Below, in pieces: positions 1-12,190 of a DNA stretch of 44,443 nt. The DNA lies in the NCBI GenBank assembly GCA_018257865.1, contig JAEUBA010000149.1, positions 1 through 44,443 of the forward strand, written 5' to 3'. The translations under genes and the position numbers were made by a program. A model generated the notes under the pieces. That model was not told where the DNA came from. It worked only from the letters and a program-made list of their open reading frames with translations, and ran no database searches. This stretch comes from Stereocaulon alpinum (taxonomy: Eukaryota > Ascomycota > Lecanoromycetes > Lecanorales > Stereocaulaceae). The stretch's first letter is position 1. Every line of letters starts with the position of its first letter.

Positions 1-123
1 AACCCTAACCCTAACCCTAACCCTAACCCTAACCCTAACCCTAACCCTAACCCTAACCCTAACCCTAACCCTAACCCTAACCCTAACCCTAACCCTAACC
101 CTAACCCTAACCCTAACCCTAAC
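1..123. repeat. Telomere repeat tract (CCCTAA)n
   Basis: Twenty perfect tandem copies of AACCCT plus a partial copy, followed by one degenerate copy (TTATAACCCTAG) to about 134. This is the C-rich strand of the TTAGGG telomere repeat, so the window begins at a chromosome end. The repeat is the plain hexamer, not the 12-mer variant known from Aspergillus oryzae. Confidence 0.98.
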
Positions 124-520
124 TTATAACCCTAGTTTCTCAGCAACCCCCCGACCGAATTTTATAATTTTTAGTGCGTTAGAAAGCCCTCCTCTTTAGC
201 TACGAGACCGTATATCTTATATAATTTTATAATAATATTCAGGTTTGAGGAAGAAGGTGGAAAATCTGGCCTAGGAGATCGACTACTAGAATTAAGGTTA
301 GGAATATTAGAATCCGACTTTCTTATAACACTAACAACTTTTTATTAATATATCTAAATTATATATATCAGACCTGTAAATTGTAGAGCTCGCCGGGGCG
401 AATATTTCCTATATTTTTTTTTCTAAAAGATTACTACTAGATCTAGTAAGAACTTAATTTAAAGTCTGAGCTAAACTTAATTCGATTTTGCTAGACCGGT
501 ACTAAAATTTGTATAGGGTT

Positions 521-549
521 TAAGCTAAACTCAAGTTGAGTTTAGCTTA
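521..549. repeat. 29-nt palindrome
   Basis: Perfect inverted repeat with arms of 14 nt (TAAGCTAAACTCAA and its complement) around one central G. A related arm (GAGCTAAACTTAA) lies just upstream near 465. It is followed within a few bases by ATTAGTGATAGGGTTATC, a string that recurs at about 3086-3103 after another hairpin. It is probably a terminal structure of a mobile element; the family is not identified. Confidence 0.6.
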
Positions 550-569
550 GAATTAGTGATAGGGTTATC

Positions 570-2330
570 CCTTAACGACGCCTATAGGATCTAGGGTAAT
601 TAGCTAGGATTATAATAAATAATAACTCCTAAACTAATATCCGCTTCGTCTTAGTAACTAACCTATAAATTATACTCTATAATTTAGCTATAGTAAATTA
701 AATATTCTTATATATAATCTAATCCCCTACCTAATTAATAGTCCCGTTAGCGGTAGTAGTATAATAGATCTTTAAGCCGTATATACGTAAATCTAATATC
801 TACTATATAGGACTATAGCTACCTTAGATTATAAATTAATCTATAGCTTCTTTAACTAACCCTAAATAATCTTTTTAGAACTTAATCTACCGATTACCGG
901 AACTAGAACTAGAACTGGAACTAGAACTAGACGGTTAATAGCCTTCGCTAGACTCTAGCTAAATAGGCCCTACTATCTCTAATATATCTTAAATAACTAT
1001 AAATCGGCCGATCTTAATTACGGCCGATAATATAGGCGGATATTAATTAGGCCCTAACTATCTATCTTTCTTTACCCCTAATACGGCTAACGTGCCTACT
1101 ATAATACTATAGTATTCTTTCTGCGTGATCTGCTTATCTAATAATAATATATAAAATTCTAAATATACTTTAGGAAACGGGGCTAACGCAGCCTAATTAT
1201 CCTTAGAATTAGTATTCTTAGGATTAGTTTCCCCTACGGACTCTAAGCTCTCTAGGCTAGAGCCTCCCTTATTATTATCTAGTTCGTTCTCTCTATCTTC
1301 TTATAAAGATTCCTAAGCTTTAGCTATTAAACGCTTCTATACTTTACGTTACTAATTTCGTAGTTTATATTCGGGTACTTTCTATTCCCGTTAATAGTAT
1401 ATACGCCTAATAAATATAACTATCTACTTCTACGGTCGACCGTACTCTTATACTAACTTCGTATTTATATACCCTTATAACGGCTAATATCGGGTCTAAT
1501 ACTTCTTAGTATAGATAGCCTCTAATTATATAAATATCCCTACTTAATAGGTCGCGATGTATTAGTAATACTAGATTATTTTATCTATAGCCTTCTAAAT
1601 AGCTATTAATTTAGGCTCCGTCTCTTTATTAGGATAATCTACCGACTCTAATAACTTCTCTTAATCTAATCCGGCTAAATACGTATACTATCTAGCGTAT
1701 TCTAGCTATAGATTTACCTCCTTAACCTCTCCTTTAGTAATAATCTTCTATTCTCTCTATTCGATCGCTTACTTACGCTACTCTAACGCCTTTATCGCCT
1801 GCTCCCACACCGGTATAATACGCTAGTAGGCGGGTATAGGGACTAAGTCGGGTATAGTAACCTTAAAATACTAGGAACCCTTACGGCTAGGGAAAAACCG
1901 CTAGTATATAATAGTCTTCTACTAGGGTTTAGCGGCTTCTTAGCGTATACGTTAACTCTAACTAGATCTACCTTATTTACTATATCTAGATTTCCTATAT
2001 TTCTAACTAATATAGTCCTTAATAGCCTGATCTTTCCGATATATATAATAGCAATTAGGCGGGTCTACTTTATATTATAACCTATCTCGAAATAATTCGA
2101 TCTGTCCTACCGGCTGTATAACGGATTCGGGAACTTCTAACTCTATAGGATATTGAATTAACTACGTCTATATATCGATAACCTAGATAATATTAGCGAT
2201 TATCTCTCTAGGAATCTCGTATTACGCCCCCTAGAAATACGATTTAATTTGCTATAGCTATACTGCGGATTAGTATAGCTTATAAACGACTAATTAATAT
2301 TCGGGGATTTAATCGATATATTAGTATACG
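570..2330 (-). pseudogene. Decayed DUF3505 (OrsD-like) gene
   Basis: Read on the minus strand from 2330 downward, stop-ridden frames give stretches typical of DUF3505 proteins (the OrsD-like domain also found in fungal telomere-linked helicases). Seen are ELEVPESVIQPVGQIELF, CYYIYRKDQAIKD, RFFPSRKGS followed by YFKVTIPD, then further on LLDKQITQKEY followed by LAVLGVKKD, and YPPILSAVIKIGRFIVIQD. Family membership rests on recalled consensus. The many stops are TAA/TAG as expected from RIP. A helicase part is not visible on the telomere side. The gene is dead; its location next to the telomere fits the family's subtelomeric habit. Confidence 0.7.
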
Positions 2331-2345
2331 ACCTAGATCGCTTTA

Positions 2346-3095
2346 GGGCTAGATAAATATTCTATAGTATTAATAAATATTTGATAGATATAAATTTTAG
2401 GGGGGAGAGATAGGGCTTAGAAATATAGGAATTAAAGCGTTAGCAGGCGATTATTCTATCTTACCTTATAATCTTATACTTAATACTTAATAGTAACCGG
2501 AAGGTATAATTTTATTATACTTAGGAACTAAATAATTTTAATATTATTCTATAATACGCTAAAGTTTAAGCTAGATTAGACTATAAAAGTTAATTCTAGT
2601 AAAGAGGTCGAAATTAATTCTAGTAAACCCCCTATTCTAGAAAATACGCGCGCCTCGGTAAAAATCTAGTACTAGGAAATAATTCTAGTAAACCTTTACT
2701 AGAATTACTAATTAGTGATAGGGCTGGATAAATATTCCATAGTATTAATAAATATTCGATGGATATAAATTTTAGGGGGGAGAGATAGGGCCCGGAAATA
2801 CGGGAATTAAGGCGTTAGCAGGCGATTATTCTATCTTACCTTATAATCTTATACTTAATACTTAATAGCAACCGGAAGGTATAATTTTATTATACTTAGG
2901 AACTAGACGATTTCGATATTATTCTATAATACGCTAAAGTTTAAGCTGGATCGGACTATAAAAGTTAATTCTAGTAAAGGGGTCGAAATTAATTCCAGTA
3001 AACCCCCTATTCTAGAAAATACGCGCGCCTCGGTAAAAATCCAGTACTAGCAAATAATTCCAGTGAACCTTTACTGGAATTATCGATTAGTGATA
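2346..3095. repeat. Two tandem 375-bp units
   Basis: Copy 1 spans 2346-2720 and copy 2 spans 2721-3095, joined without spacer. They align end to end; nearly all differences are transitions in which copy 1 has T or A where copy 2 has C or G (for example CTAGATAAATATTCTATAG against CTGGATAAATATTCCATAG). Copy 1 is thus more heavily mutated by RIP. Each unit ends in a hairpin (copy 2: TAATTCCAGT with ACTGGAATTA, 3055-3082) and ATTAG, then TGATAGGG. The pair could be adjoining LTRs of one retroelement or a tandem non-autonomous element. No coding content. Confidence 0.85.
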
Positions 3096-3102
3096 GGGTT
3101 AT

Positions 3103-3410
3103 CTCAGCTTCTTCGAGTACCTATATAAGGTCGATAATATCCTTATAGAAATATACCTACTACTCGTTAGGTAGGTATAGTGCTAATCGAATTACTAGCG
3201 GATCTTTATTATAATTCCGGAACTTAAATAGGTTCTACGTAGCCTAGTATAGACTAATATAACGATTATTAAGATACTATATAATTTCGTTATATTCGTC
3301 GGCGAGCTTTAAAGTCGTACGGTCTATACCTTTATATATATCTTTCTTACTATAATAGAAAATCGGTAATTGGGACCCTATAGATCTCCCGAGCCATTCT
3401 GACTAATGGT
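3103..3410 (-). mobile_element. Helitron helicase fragment
   Basis: On the minus strand this stretch reads, with TAG/TAA stops read through, as the middle part of a Helitron replicase-helicase: DIYKGIDRTTLKLADEY, then a DEIKxYL-like segment (NEII-YLNNRYISLY), RLALYLPNE and VYFYKDIIDLI. The same region occurs in the plus-strand Helitron at about 6660-6940 (YLYKYVYKG). The fragment is cut off at about 3103, exactly where the 375-bp tandem units begin, so those units lie beside or within an older Helitron copy. Confidence 0.65.
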
Positions 3411-3779
3411 TTTTAAAAGAATTAAGATACTAAGACTCTATTAACTATCAAAATATCTTTATTTTTTCGTATTATACGCACTTAGAACTTTACCTATATA
3501 ATATTATCTACTTAACTATATATTATAACACTTTTTATACGCTTTCTAATAACGCCGGAATTATTAAAATTAATATAGTTTTAACGAAGTTTTACTCTAA
3601 TTAATATTTTCTATACTAGTTCTTCCTATATAGATCTATTCCGTCTAGGGTTTATTATTTTCGATACCTATACTTCTCAGTCCTTTTTTTATTACTCTAT
3701 AGATTATTTCTATATATATAGCTAATAATATCCTACTATTAGTAATATCTTAATCTAATCCTACTTATCCTATTATAGA

Positions 3780-6700
3780 TAAGCTGTACCTTACGCGAAA
3801 GCTACGGAATTAGAAACGCCCTAACTACGTCCTTAATAAGTCTACTCCTACTAATTTATCCCTACTAACTCTACTACCTCTAAAGAGGCCTCGCACAGCT
3901 CCTACTGAGCGTAGTAATACTATTAATAGTAGGATAAGAGGTAGGATATAACTTAGGGCTAGTAGAAAGACTAGGGCTACCCCTAACTAACCTCTACGCG
4001 AAAATACTATCCCTTCCCCTAGGAGCCCTTCCCCAGCGATAGCTTAACTATAGATAAGCGCGCAGACAGTCCTTAGTAAGCGTAATAATAATATAAATAG
4101 TAGTAACTAAGGTAGTATAAGAGATAGAGTAGGGAGGAAGTAAAGGGCGGCTTTAAATACTTATAATCTAAATACTATACTAAGGGATATAGAGCCTAGG
4201 AACTATTTAGGTCAGCTTTTTTAATATCTATCCTATAACTCCTACCTTCGTAGCTATTCGGCGATATAGCGTAATAGCACCCCTATTAATCTAAGGTTAT
4301 AGGTAGTAATCTTATAAAGAGTCCCTCTACCAGCTCTTACTCTAGAAGATATTACTAGGTTAGCGCCTACTAAGTTTATAGATATTAACTTAATTACTCC
4401 CCTACCTAAACTAGTATACTCTAAGCGTACTCTACGCTACTACGCTCGCTAGGAACGAACTATAGAAGACTATAGCCTAGACTACCTTAGTCGCCGGCGT
4501 AGCCTATATCAGCTGAGGAATAGGGCTACGTTCTAGTTATATAGGGACCTAGCTACGGCTAAAGACGTAAAGCTCTTTATAATTAATAAAGGTTTCTATA
4601 ATACGTCTAATACCTACCCCTACTATACTACTTAGTCTTAGCCTGCAGAACGTAGGCCTGATAATCGGTAGCTATACTACGATAATAGGAAGAATAATTA
4701 GCTACCGCCTAATTAATTATATAAGCCGGAAGAGGTCGATCTATTACCTAATAGACCGGAAAAGGACTGTAAGCTTATAGCGTATAAAATAAATAACTTA
4801 CTCTATAAAATTAAAGACGTCCTAATAGATAGGCACCCTATACGCTATAAGACTACTTATAGTAAAGAGTTTATTTAAAATATTATTAGCTATAATAATA
4901 GCCTCTCCTTTACTAGTAAGGTAGCTAATAATATCGACTTTAATATAGGCTATACTACGTTCCGAATCTAGGGGTTAGTTTACTATTATATAGGGCCTCT
5001 TATACTAGATAATAGCGAACGGGCGAAGTTTGCTTAAATCTATACCCTAGATAGTATATAGGAGTAACTGGATACTTAGTAGTACTATTTAGGGGGTATA
5101 GATCTAGCTACCCTTACTTAGCTATAGCGTATCCTACGTACTATTAATCTATATACTTAAGGTTTTAAGACTTACTTTAATTATATAAAGGAGGATAAGG
5201 AAAGATATCCGATTAAGATAATAAGTATATATATTCAGCAGCTTAATCTAAAACGTTAAAATAGGGGTACGTATAATTACCCTATATCTACTAAGGTCGC
5301 CCGTATTATAATTATACCTACCGATAGGAAAAAGGGTTGTATTAAACGTAATATCCGTATAGAAACTAAAGAGGGGGGTCTTATAATAATCCCGGAGTAG
5401 TATCCTTCTTATATAGCTCTATAGTATATCTTGCTATTCCTATTTAGCGAGTAGTCGTAGTATAATCATATCCTATTAGCCGGTCGACAGCTTCCTAGCG
5501 ATTATCTACTATATATATCGCAGCGTAATTATACCGCTAGTATACTATCTCGCTATAACTTCTAGTTTTCGGAGGATCTAGAGTAAGAAAACGACCTTAA
5601 TACTAACGGTAATAATATACCTTAGGGGCGTAGAGGATCTATATAATTAATAAGACGTTAGTTTTATATAAAGTAGATATAGGTAAGTATCTTTTATTAC
5701 CCTAAGTTAGATTATAATATTTCTAGGTCGGAATATCTTCCTTCTAAATCTAACTATACTATAGATCCGTTTACCTTACTTTAGTTATATACTAGATAGG
5801 GGGCGTCTTTTTAGTTACTAGGTTACTAATATCTAAGCTTTAATTAAGATAAATGATCTAAATTGGTATAGGCGAAATTAGTAAACTATCTAAGCTAACT
5901 ATTACTTAGGGCTTATAGATAGGCTTAGTACTAACCTTAGTATCTCTCTTAAGGATTTTAGGTCTAAAGTAACTATACTACCGGCTACGATACTAGGAAG
6001 CCTATAATATATAAAGGCGAAGATATAAGACGTAATAACGATTATTCGGAAAAGGGGTAAACCTAAGTACTTTATTACCTTTACGTATAATCCTAAGTAG
6101 CCTGATATTCAAAATCTACTAAAGCCTAGCTAGATATAAGAGTATTATTATAATCTAACGGCCCGTATATTTAAGTAGAAGCTTAATAAGCTTATATACG
6201 ACCTCCTTAAGCTCTATATACTTAGTATTAATATTACTTATTACTTTATAATTAAGTTTTAAAAGCGAGGACTGCTATACGCCCACATTTTATTAATTAT
6301 ATAGGAAGAGGATCGGATTTATACTATTAAAGATATCGATAGCGTCGTCTAAGTATTTATACCTAATAAAGGAGCTAATAAGAAGCTCTATAAGTTAGTT
6401 CTATAGTATATAGTCTATAATCGCTATACTAGCAACCCTAATAATATATACTATAGTAAAGAGAAGAATTATTATAGTAAGAGCTTCCCTAAGGATTTTC
6501 GCGACTAGACTAAGTTCGCCCCTAATAGGAGCTACCCTTAATATAAACGTCTATTTACAGAGCCTCTCGAAAATATAAATATTAATAATAGATAGGTTAT
6601 TCCGTATAATCCCTATCTATTAAAGAAATATGGTAGCTATATTAATATTAAGATCTGTAGCTTTATTAAGTCGGTTTTCTATCTATATAAATACGTCTAT

Positions 6701-9306
6701 AAGGGCTTAGATTAGGCTAATATCACCCTAACTTAACGTAGTAAGCACTATAATAATAACCCTACTCCTTTAGGGCAGCCTAGGTAATAAGGTAAGGAGG
6801 TAGATAAGATTACTAAGTACTATTCAGCTCGCTGGATTAGCTCCGCAGAGGCCGTATAGAAGCTGTTATTATTTAGTATAGGTATAATAAAGCCTTATAT
6901 AGAGCGCTTATAGATCTATCTACCAAATTAATAACGTATCCTATTTAATCCGGGCAAAGATAAGGCTGTAAATAATACTACTAAGTAGAAGCTTATAGAT
7001 AATAAAAAGCTACGCAGAACTACCTTAACTAAGTACTTTAAGATAAATTAGATTACTAAGGAAGCCCTTAATTAAGGCTAGCTACTACCTTTTAGGAAGA
7101 AGAACGGTAGGCGGCTTATAGTTGAAAAGAACCCGCTGGATTACCTATATACTAACTTTCTAGAGTATTTTACCTAGATTAAGTAATCTAAGCGGTAGAA
7201 GGTTTATAAAAAAGGCGAAGCCCTTAGGCGTATATACTTTATTAGCCCTAAGAGTAAGGATTTATATTATCTATAACTACTCCTATATTATTATAAGGGT
7301 GCTATATCTTTTAACGACCTACGTACGATTAACGGCTGTATAATAGAATAGAAAGAAGCCTATATAGAGCTTAGGCTAACTAAAAATAATAAGTATACTA
7401 ACGAGATCTTAGATAAGGGTAAGGACTTTTAGGGGGGTTATAGACTATAGAGCCTATTCGTTATAGTATTACTTAAGCTCTAACTAACAGACGCTTTAGT
7501 ATTATAGGATAAATATAAAGAGTATATATTATCTAATTATATACGTATCTTATAACGGGAATTTCGGACGCTTTAGATACCGGCTAGTAAAGAGACTATA
7601 TATACTAAGCAGTATATACTCTACCTTATTAATAGTTAGTTAGAATATACCTCTACTCTAAAGCGTATAGAGGATCTAGCTTAATATAATCTACTAATTC
7701 CTACTATTAACTTTAATAGTATAAGCGATATTCCTAATCAGCTCTTACGCGAAGAGATATCTTATAATATTAGCCCTAAGGATATCGAGTTCTTATAGAG
7801 TAAGCTTAATCCTAATTAAAGCTACGCTATTAACCGGATTATAGACGCTATTAATATAAATACGGACGATAAGTATAGAGCCCTTAGTACCCTATTCTTT
7901 CTTAACGGCGCTAGGGGTACTAGCAAGACCTTCGTCGAGAATATCGTAATAAAGAAAGTATACCTTAAACGAAAAGTAGCTTTAGCTATAGTATCCTTAG
8001 GTATAGTAGTAACGCTCCTTTAGGGTAGCTATACTACCTACTCCTAATTTAAGATACTACTAGATTCGGACGCTACTTCTTCGTACGGGATTAAGAAAGG
8101 GACGAACCTTACGGAGCTTATAAAGTAAGCTTAGGTAATCTTTTAGGATAAGTCGCCTATATAGAGTAGGTATAATATAGAGGCTGTAAGCTAAAGCCTT
8201 TAAGATATCTATAGTAATAAGGGGGCGTAGTTTAGGGGTAAGGTTATCTACTTCTACGGTAATTTTTAATAAACCCTACTAGTAGTAGCTGGCGGATTTA
8301 GTAGTTAGGTTATTAATACCTATATATAATAGGCTAAGTTCTAGCAGGATACTATACGATTAGACCTAACTATTAACGAATAACTTAATAATCCTAATCT
8401 CACTAATTCTATATATACCGATATAAGGGCTTTTACTATCGATCTTCTTAAGATCGGGAACGGGTCTAGTATTTAGAAGAGCTCTACTACTAAGGAAGAT
8501 ATAGTACCTTAGGCTTATAGCTACGTTCCTAAAAACGCTATTAATAAGTTAATTAATAAGGTATACCTAAACCTATATCGCCTAGGTATAGTAGATAGAG
8601 AGTATCTATCTTAAAGAGCTATTCTTACTATTACGAATAAGGATATTACTAAGATTAATAGCAAGCTTATAACGCAGATACCTAGCGAGCTTACTATATA
8701 CTAAAGTATTAATTAGGCTATTTCTAAAGAAGACGAGGACCTCTTTCTAACTAAATATTTTAATATATTTTACGAGGCCTCGCTACCGCCCTATAAGCTC
8801 TATATTAAACTGGGTGTTTTAGTTATATTACTTAGAAACCTAGATCCGCTACGGCTTTATAATAGGACTCAGCTCCGGGTTATACGGTATAGTAAGTATA
8901 TCTTTAAAGGCGAGATTATAGGCGGTATATATAATAGCGAGAAGGTAATACTCTTTAAAACGCTATTACAGTCTAAGGAAAATAATAAGAGGATCCCTAC
9001 GCCCTTTATACGTAAGCAATATCTAGTCCGCCTGGTATTTATAATAACGATAAATAAGTCCTAGGGGTAATCTATAAAGTTCGTAGGTATTAACCTATAG
9101 TTACGGCCGGCTTTTAGTTATAGTTAGCTCTATGTATCGCTTTTACGGGTTACGAAGCAGGCGAATCTATATATTATTAGGCCGGATAGTTATAAATATA
9201 CGAATAACCGATTAATAAAGAATATAGTATATACTTAGGTGCTATTGCCTAATTAATAGCCTTAGTAAAAATAGTAAAAATCTGGATTTTTACAGGCATT
9301 CTCTAG
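3780..9306 (+). mobile_element. RIP-killed autonomous Helitron (Rep-helicase)
   Basis: Plus-strand relic of a rolling-circle Helitron. In order: the N-terminal Helitron region near 5270-5480 (EGGLIIIPE, then PSYIAL-YILLFLF); the HUH nickase core near 6240-6300 (KF-KRGLLYAHILL, where LPHAH is normal, so the first histidine has been lost); the YLYKYVYKG block near 6690; a Pif1-type P-loop near 7905-7935 (FLNGARGTSKTFVEN, normally GxAGTGKT); and the helicase C-terminus near 9040-9180 (ITINKS-G-SIKFVG, YVSLLRVTK). TAA/TAG stops are frequent throughout. The 5' end (TC) could not be fixed; 3780 is where coding-like sequence starts. The 3' end is described separately. Confidence 0.85.
9274..9306 (+). 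mobile_element. Helitron 3' terminus: hairpin plus CTAG
   Basis: A perfect 9-bp hairpin (GTAAAAATC, loop TG, GATTTTTAC; 9274-9293) is followed after nine bases by CTAG at 9303-9306 and then T. A short hairpin about ten bases before CTRR, with insertion before T, is the known 3' signature of Helitrons. It sits shortly after the helicase C-terminus, as expected, so it closes this element. Confidence 0.8.
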
Positions 9307-9639
9307 TATTTATATATATACTTAATAGTACTAACTGATACGTATATCTCTATATTAATATATATAGAGTATTTACGAGTTAGCTAGGGATTATACGGAA
9401 CTACCTAGTAGTTATTTAGTACTACCTCCTAACCGTTTACTTTTTTAATCTAAGTGCGACTATCGTTACGGTAATAATACTGAGGGTAACTATCTTCTAT
9501 AATAGATATTTTAGGCTGAAAACTCCTTAGAAACTTTTTAGAATAGATCTACCTAAAGCCGTCTAAGTACTTAACTATATAAGGCGACTTTAGGTTCTAC
9601 TACCTATAAGGGCTATAGGTTATTTAATCCTAGATAATT

Positions 9640-11290
9640 TACTATAATAATCCGTTAAGATTAATCGTAGGATTAGGTAGCTCCGCGTAGACTAGGTTAT
9701 TAATATAGCTTTAGTATAGAAAGTTATTATCTTAATAGAGAAAGAGGAGGATATATATATAGGGTAGGCCTTATTTCTAATACTTAATTATCTATATAAT
9801 CCTAAGATATCGTCCGAACTAATCTTTAAGGTCCTATATTAAAGCGGACTATTTCGTATAGAAGACGCACGCTATTAGGTCTGCGTAATTAGTAGTAGTT
9901 TAATTATCGAAGGTTATAGCCTTAAGCTTAGGCTAGTGCGGATTTACTATTATTATTATAAAAAATATAGCCTTTCCGAAATAGCGTTAGATCGCTAGGG
10001 AGTCCTAGTAATTTTAGGCTATAGATCTATCCCCTCTACTAAAGCTGGATAGTAGAATTATCCGTCGTCTAAGCGCCTCTACACAGCTATTACTAGCTAG
10101 GAGAGTATTAGAAACGCCCTAATATAAATCGCTACGGATAGTATCCTAATATCTACGATAGAAATCTAGGGTTTACTGATTAATAACTATATAGTAATTA
10201 ACTAAATATTACTAAAATAAACTACTAGCCCGCAGTATAGTAGAGTACTAATTAGGATAGGAAAAGAGATAGTAGCGTAACTATATACGCTCTAAGTAAT
10301 ATATAACTATACGGGTATTATTATTATTATAGAGGTATAAGGCCTAGTACTAACCTATATTCCCTTATAGAAAAAGGAGAACGTAGTATAAAGGAAAGTA
10401 CGCAGCATTATTATAGTTAATAGTATAAAAGCGGGGTTCTTTACTATCCTCGCGCTATTCTATAATAATAATATCTTAAAAGCTACGGTCCTTATACTTA
10501 TCCGGAATAAAGGCTGTAACCTCTAATATAGTAGGTAGATTTATCCGTCTCTTATTAGATCCCGCCTCTATAACTAATTAAAGGCGAGGATTAAGGATAA
10601 TCTATATTAGGCCTATATAAGCCTAGGCTCGCTTAATTTATTCCTATATAGTAGTATATATATTAATAAAAGGATTCCTATAGGAACGTATTATATTATT
10701 TAGGTTTTAGAGAAGCGGCTACTAAAGATTAGGGTAACTATAGAGCTAAGATATCGCTACAGCGGTTAGATTATAAAAGTATAGTTAAGTAAAAGAAGGT
10801 ATTACCTACGCACTAGTATATAGCAGCCCTTATAGGTAATAAAGTTCGCTATAAATAGTAAAGGATTAGATTCCTATACGGCCTTATAAACGCGTATCCT
10901 ACTAGTATTTATAGGATATAAAGGTCAGCGCGTTATTATAACTACGAATATACTTTAGGAAATACTAGGACCGTAGTATAGCACCCTATAATAATTCGCG
11001 TAGAAGTTCCGGTAGTTTAGGTAGAAGAGGCAGTAATCTATCTCCCTTTAAATAGTAGGTAGTATATAGTATAGGTCCTTACTTAGCCTCTATCTTTTAG
11101 TATAAAGTAGAATAGATACTGCACTATTTAGCTATAGGACCTAACGTATATATATTAGCCGTATAGTTTAATATTAGGCCTTTTAACAGCGGAGGAGGAG
11201 GACGTATAGGGACGGTAGGACGGATAGAAGGACGTATAGGAATAGTAGGAGGAATAGAAGGATATATTGTTATTATATAGACTAGCTATA
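9640..11290 (+). pseudogene. Decayed reading frame, unknown protein
   Basis: Downstream of the Helitron end, a long plus-strand frame keeps a protein-like composition if TAG/TAA are read as former Gln/Trp codons. Readable pieces include KVIILIEKEEDIYIGQ, VRIYYYYYKKYSLSE, GIRPSTNLYSLIEKGE and RVEVPVV-VEEAVIYLP. It ends in a Gln/Glu/Asp-rich stretch built from GGACGTATAGGGACGG-like short repeats near 11170-11270. I do not recognise a family. It may be a second protein of a transposon or a subtelomeric gene. Confidence 0.4.
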
Positions 11291-12190
11291 AAGTAGGAAG
11301 GGTTTAAAAGGTAGCTATACGTTAACGTTTAGATTAACGCGTTAGTTATTATAGAACTATATTAGGGTTAAGATCCGTAAGAGGACGTCGCCGCTTCGGA
11401 GTCTAGAGGAAAGAATTAGTAAAGATTAATATAGGAAAGGTACTACTTTAGAATATACTTAGTAATAGCAGCAAAGTCTTAGAAGAGACTAATTAGGGGC
11501 TAAAAAATCAGCGATAGGTTTAGTATAAGCGTATTTAGAATAGGTCTACTAAGATATAGGATCGTATAGTACTATATAGAGATATATAGAGGGATATAAA
11601 TAGGTAAAGAAGTTATATATAAAGGTAGTAAGGAAGGTATAAAGACGCGTGTAGGTAAATATAAAAATTTGATAGTTAAGTTACGTAAGGTAATATCCTT
11701 AGCGACTAATAATAGCTAATAATTCGGTACTTAGCGATAAATAACAGCTAATTATTCGGGCAAAACCTTAAGTCGTCTAATACTATATAGATATACTTAT
11801 TAGTATATATTATAGGCGAGGCTTCCCTACTACTAGCTAGGGCGGAGACTTAGACTATATAATAACGGGGTAGAATTATAACCCGCCTAGCTACTTACAG
11901 ACGTAGGATAGTATATAGAAGGAGGGTAGGAGGCTAGTAGGAGGTTATCTTACCTATAGGGAGTAGTTAGCGCAGTCTACTATATATTATTAGTAGAGAT
12001 AATAAGTATTTCACTTATTTCCAGCGGCGATATATATAGTAGCGGTAGATAACAGCGTATAGTTCTAACTACTAAGAATAGTTTATAATATATAGAGATA
12101 ACTATACTATATACGCTATAGGTAATTAGATAGCTAGTAGTAGTATAGTTACTAGATTATTAATAATTGCAAATATAGTAGGGTAGGTTT

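Larger units (their letters stand above)
124..12190. other. RIP-saturated subtelomeric desert
   Basis: AT-rich DNA in which CA and TG dinucleotides have almost vanished while TA abounds and CG persists; for example, bases 6001-6180 hold one CA and one TG. This is the pattern left by CpA-directed repeat-induced point mutation. Coding relics in it are full of TAA and TAG stops, which arise from CAA, CAG and TGG. It contains the relics listed separately. In 124-520, 3411-3780, 9307-9640 and 11300-12190 I see no recognisable gene. The change to normal composition at about 12190-12230 is sharp. Confidence 0.93.

Noticed and set aside
2346..3095. Calling the tandem units an LTR pair of a complete retrotransposon
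   Set aside because: The units touch each other with no internal region between them, and terminal dinucleotides are blurred by RIP; recorded as tandem repeat only.
124..12190. Starship-type giant element with a tyrosine-recombinase captain
   Set aside because: No DUF3435-like recombinase or terminal repeats were found; relics fit Helitron, Ty3 and DUF3505 families.
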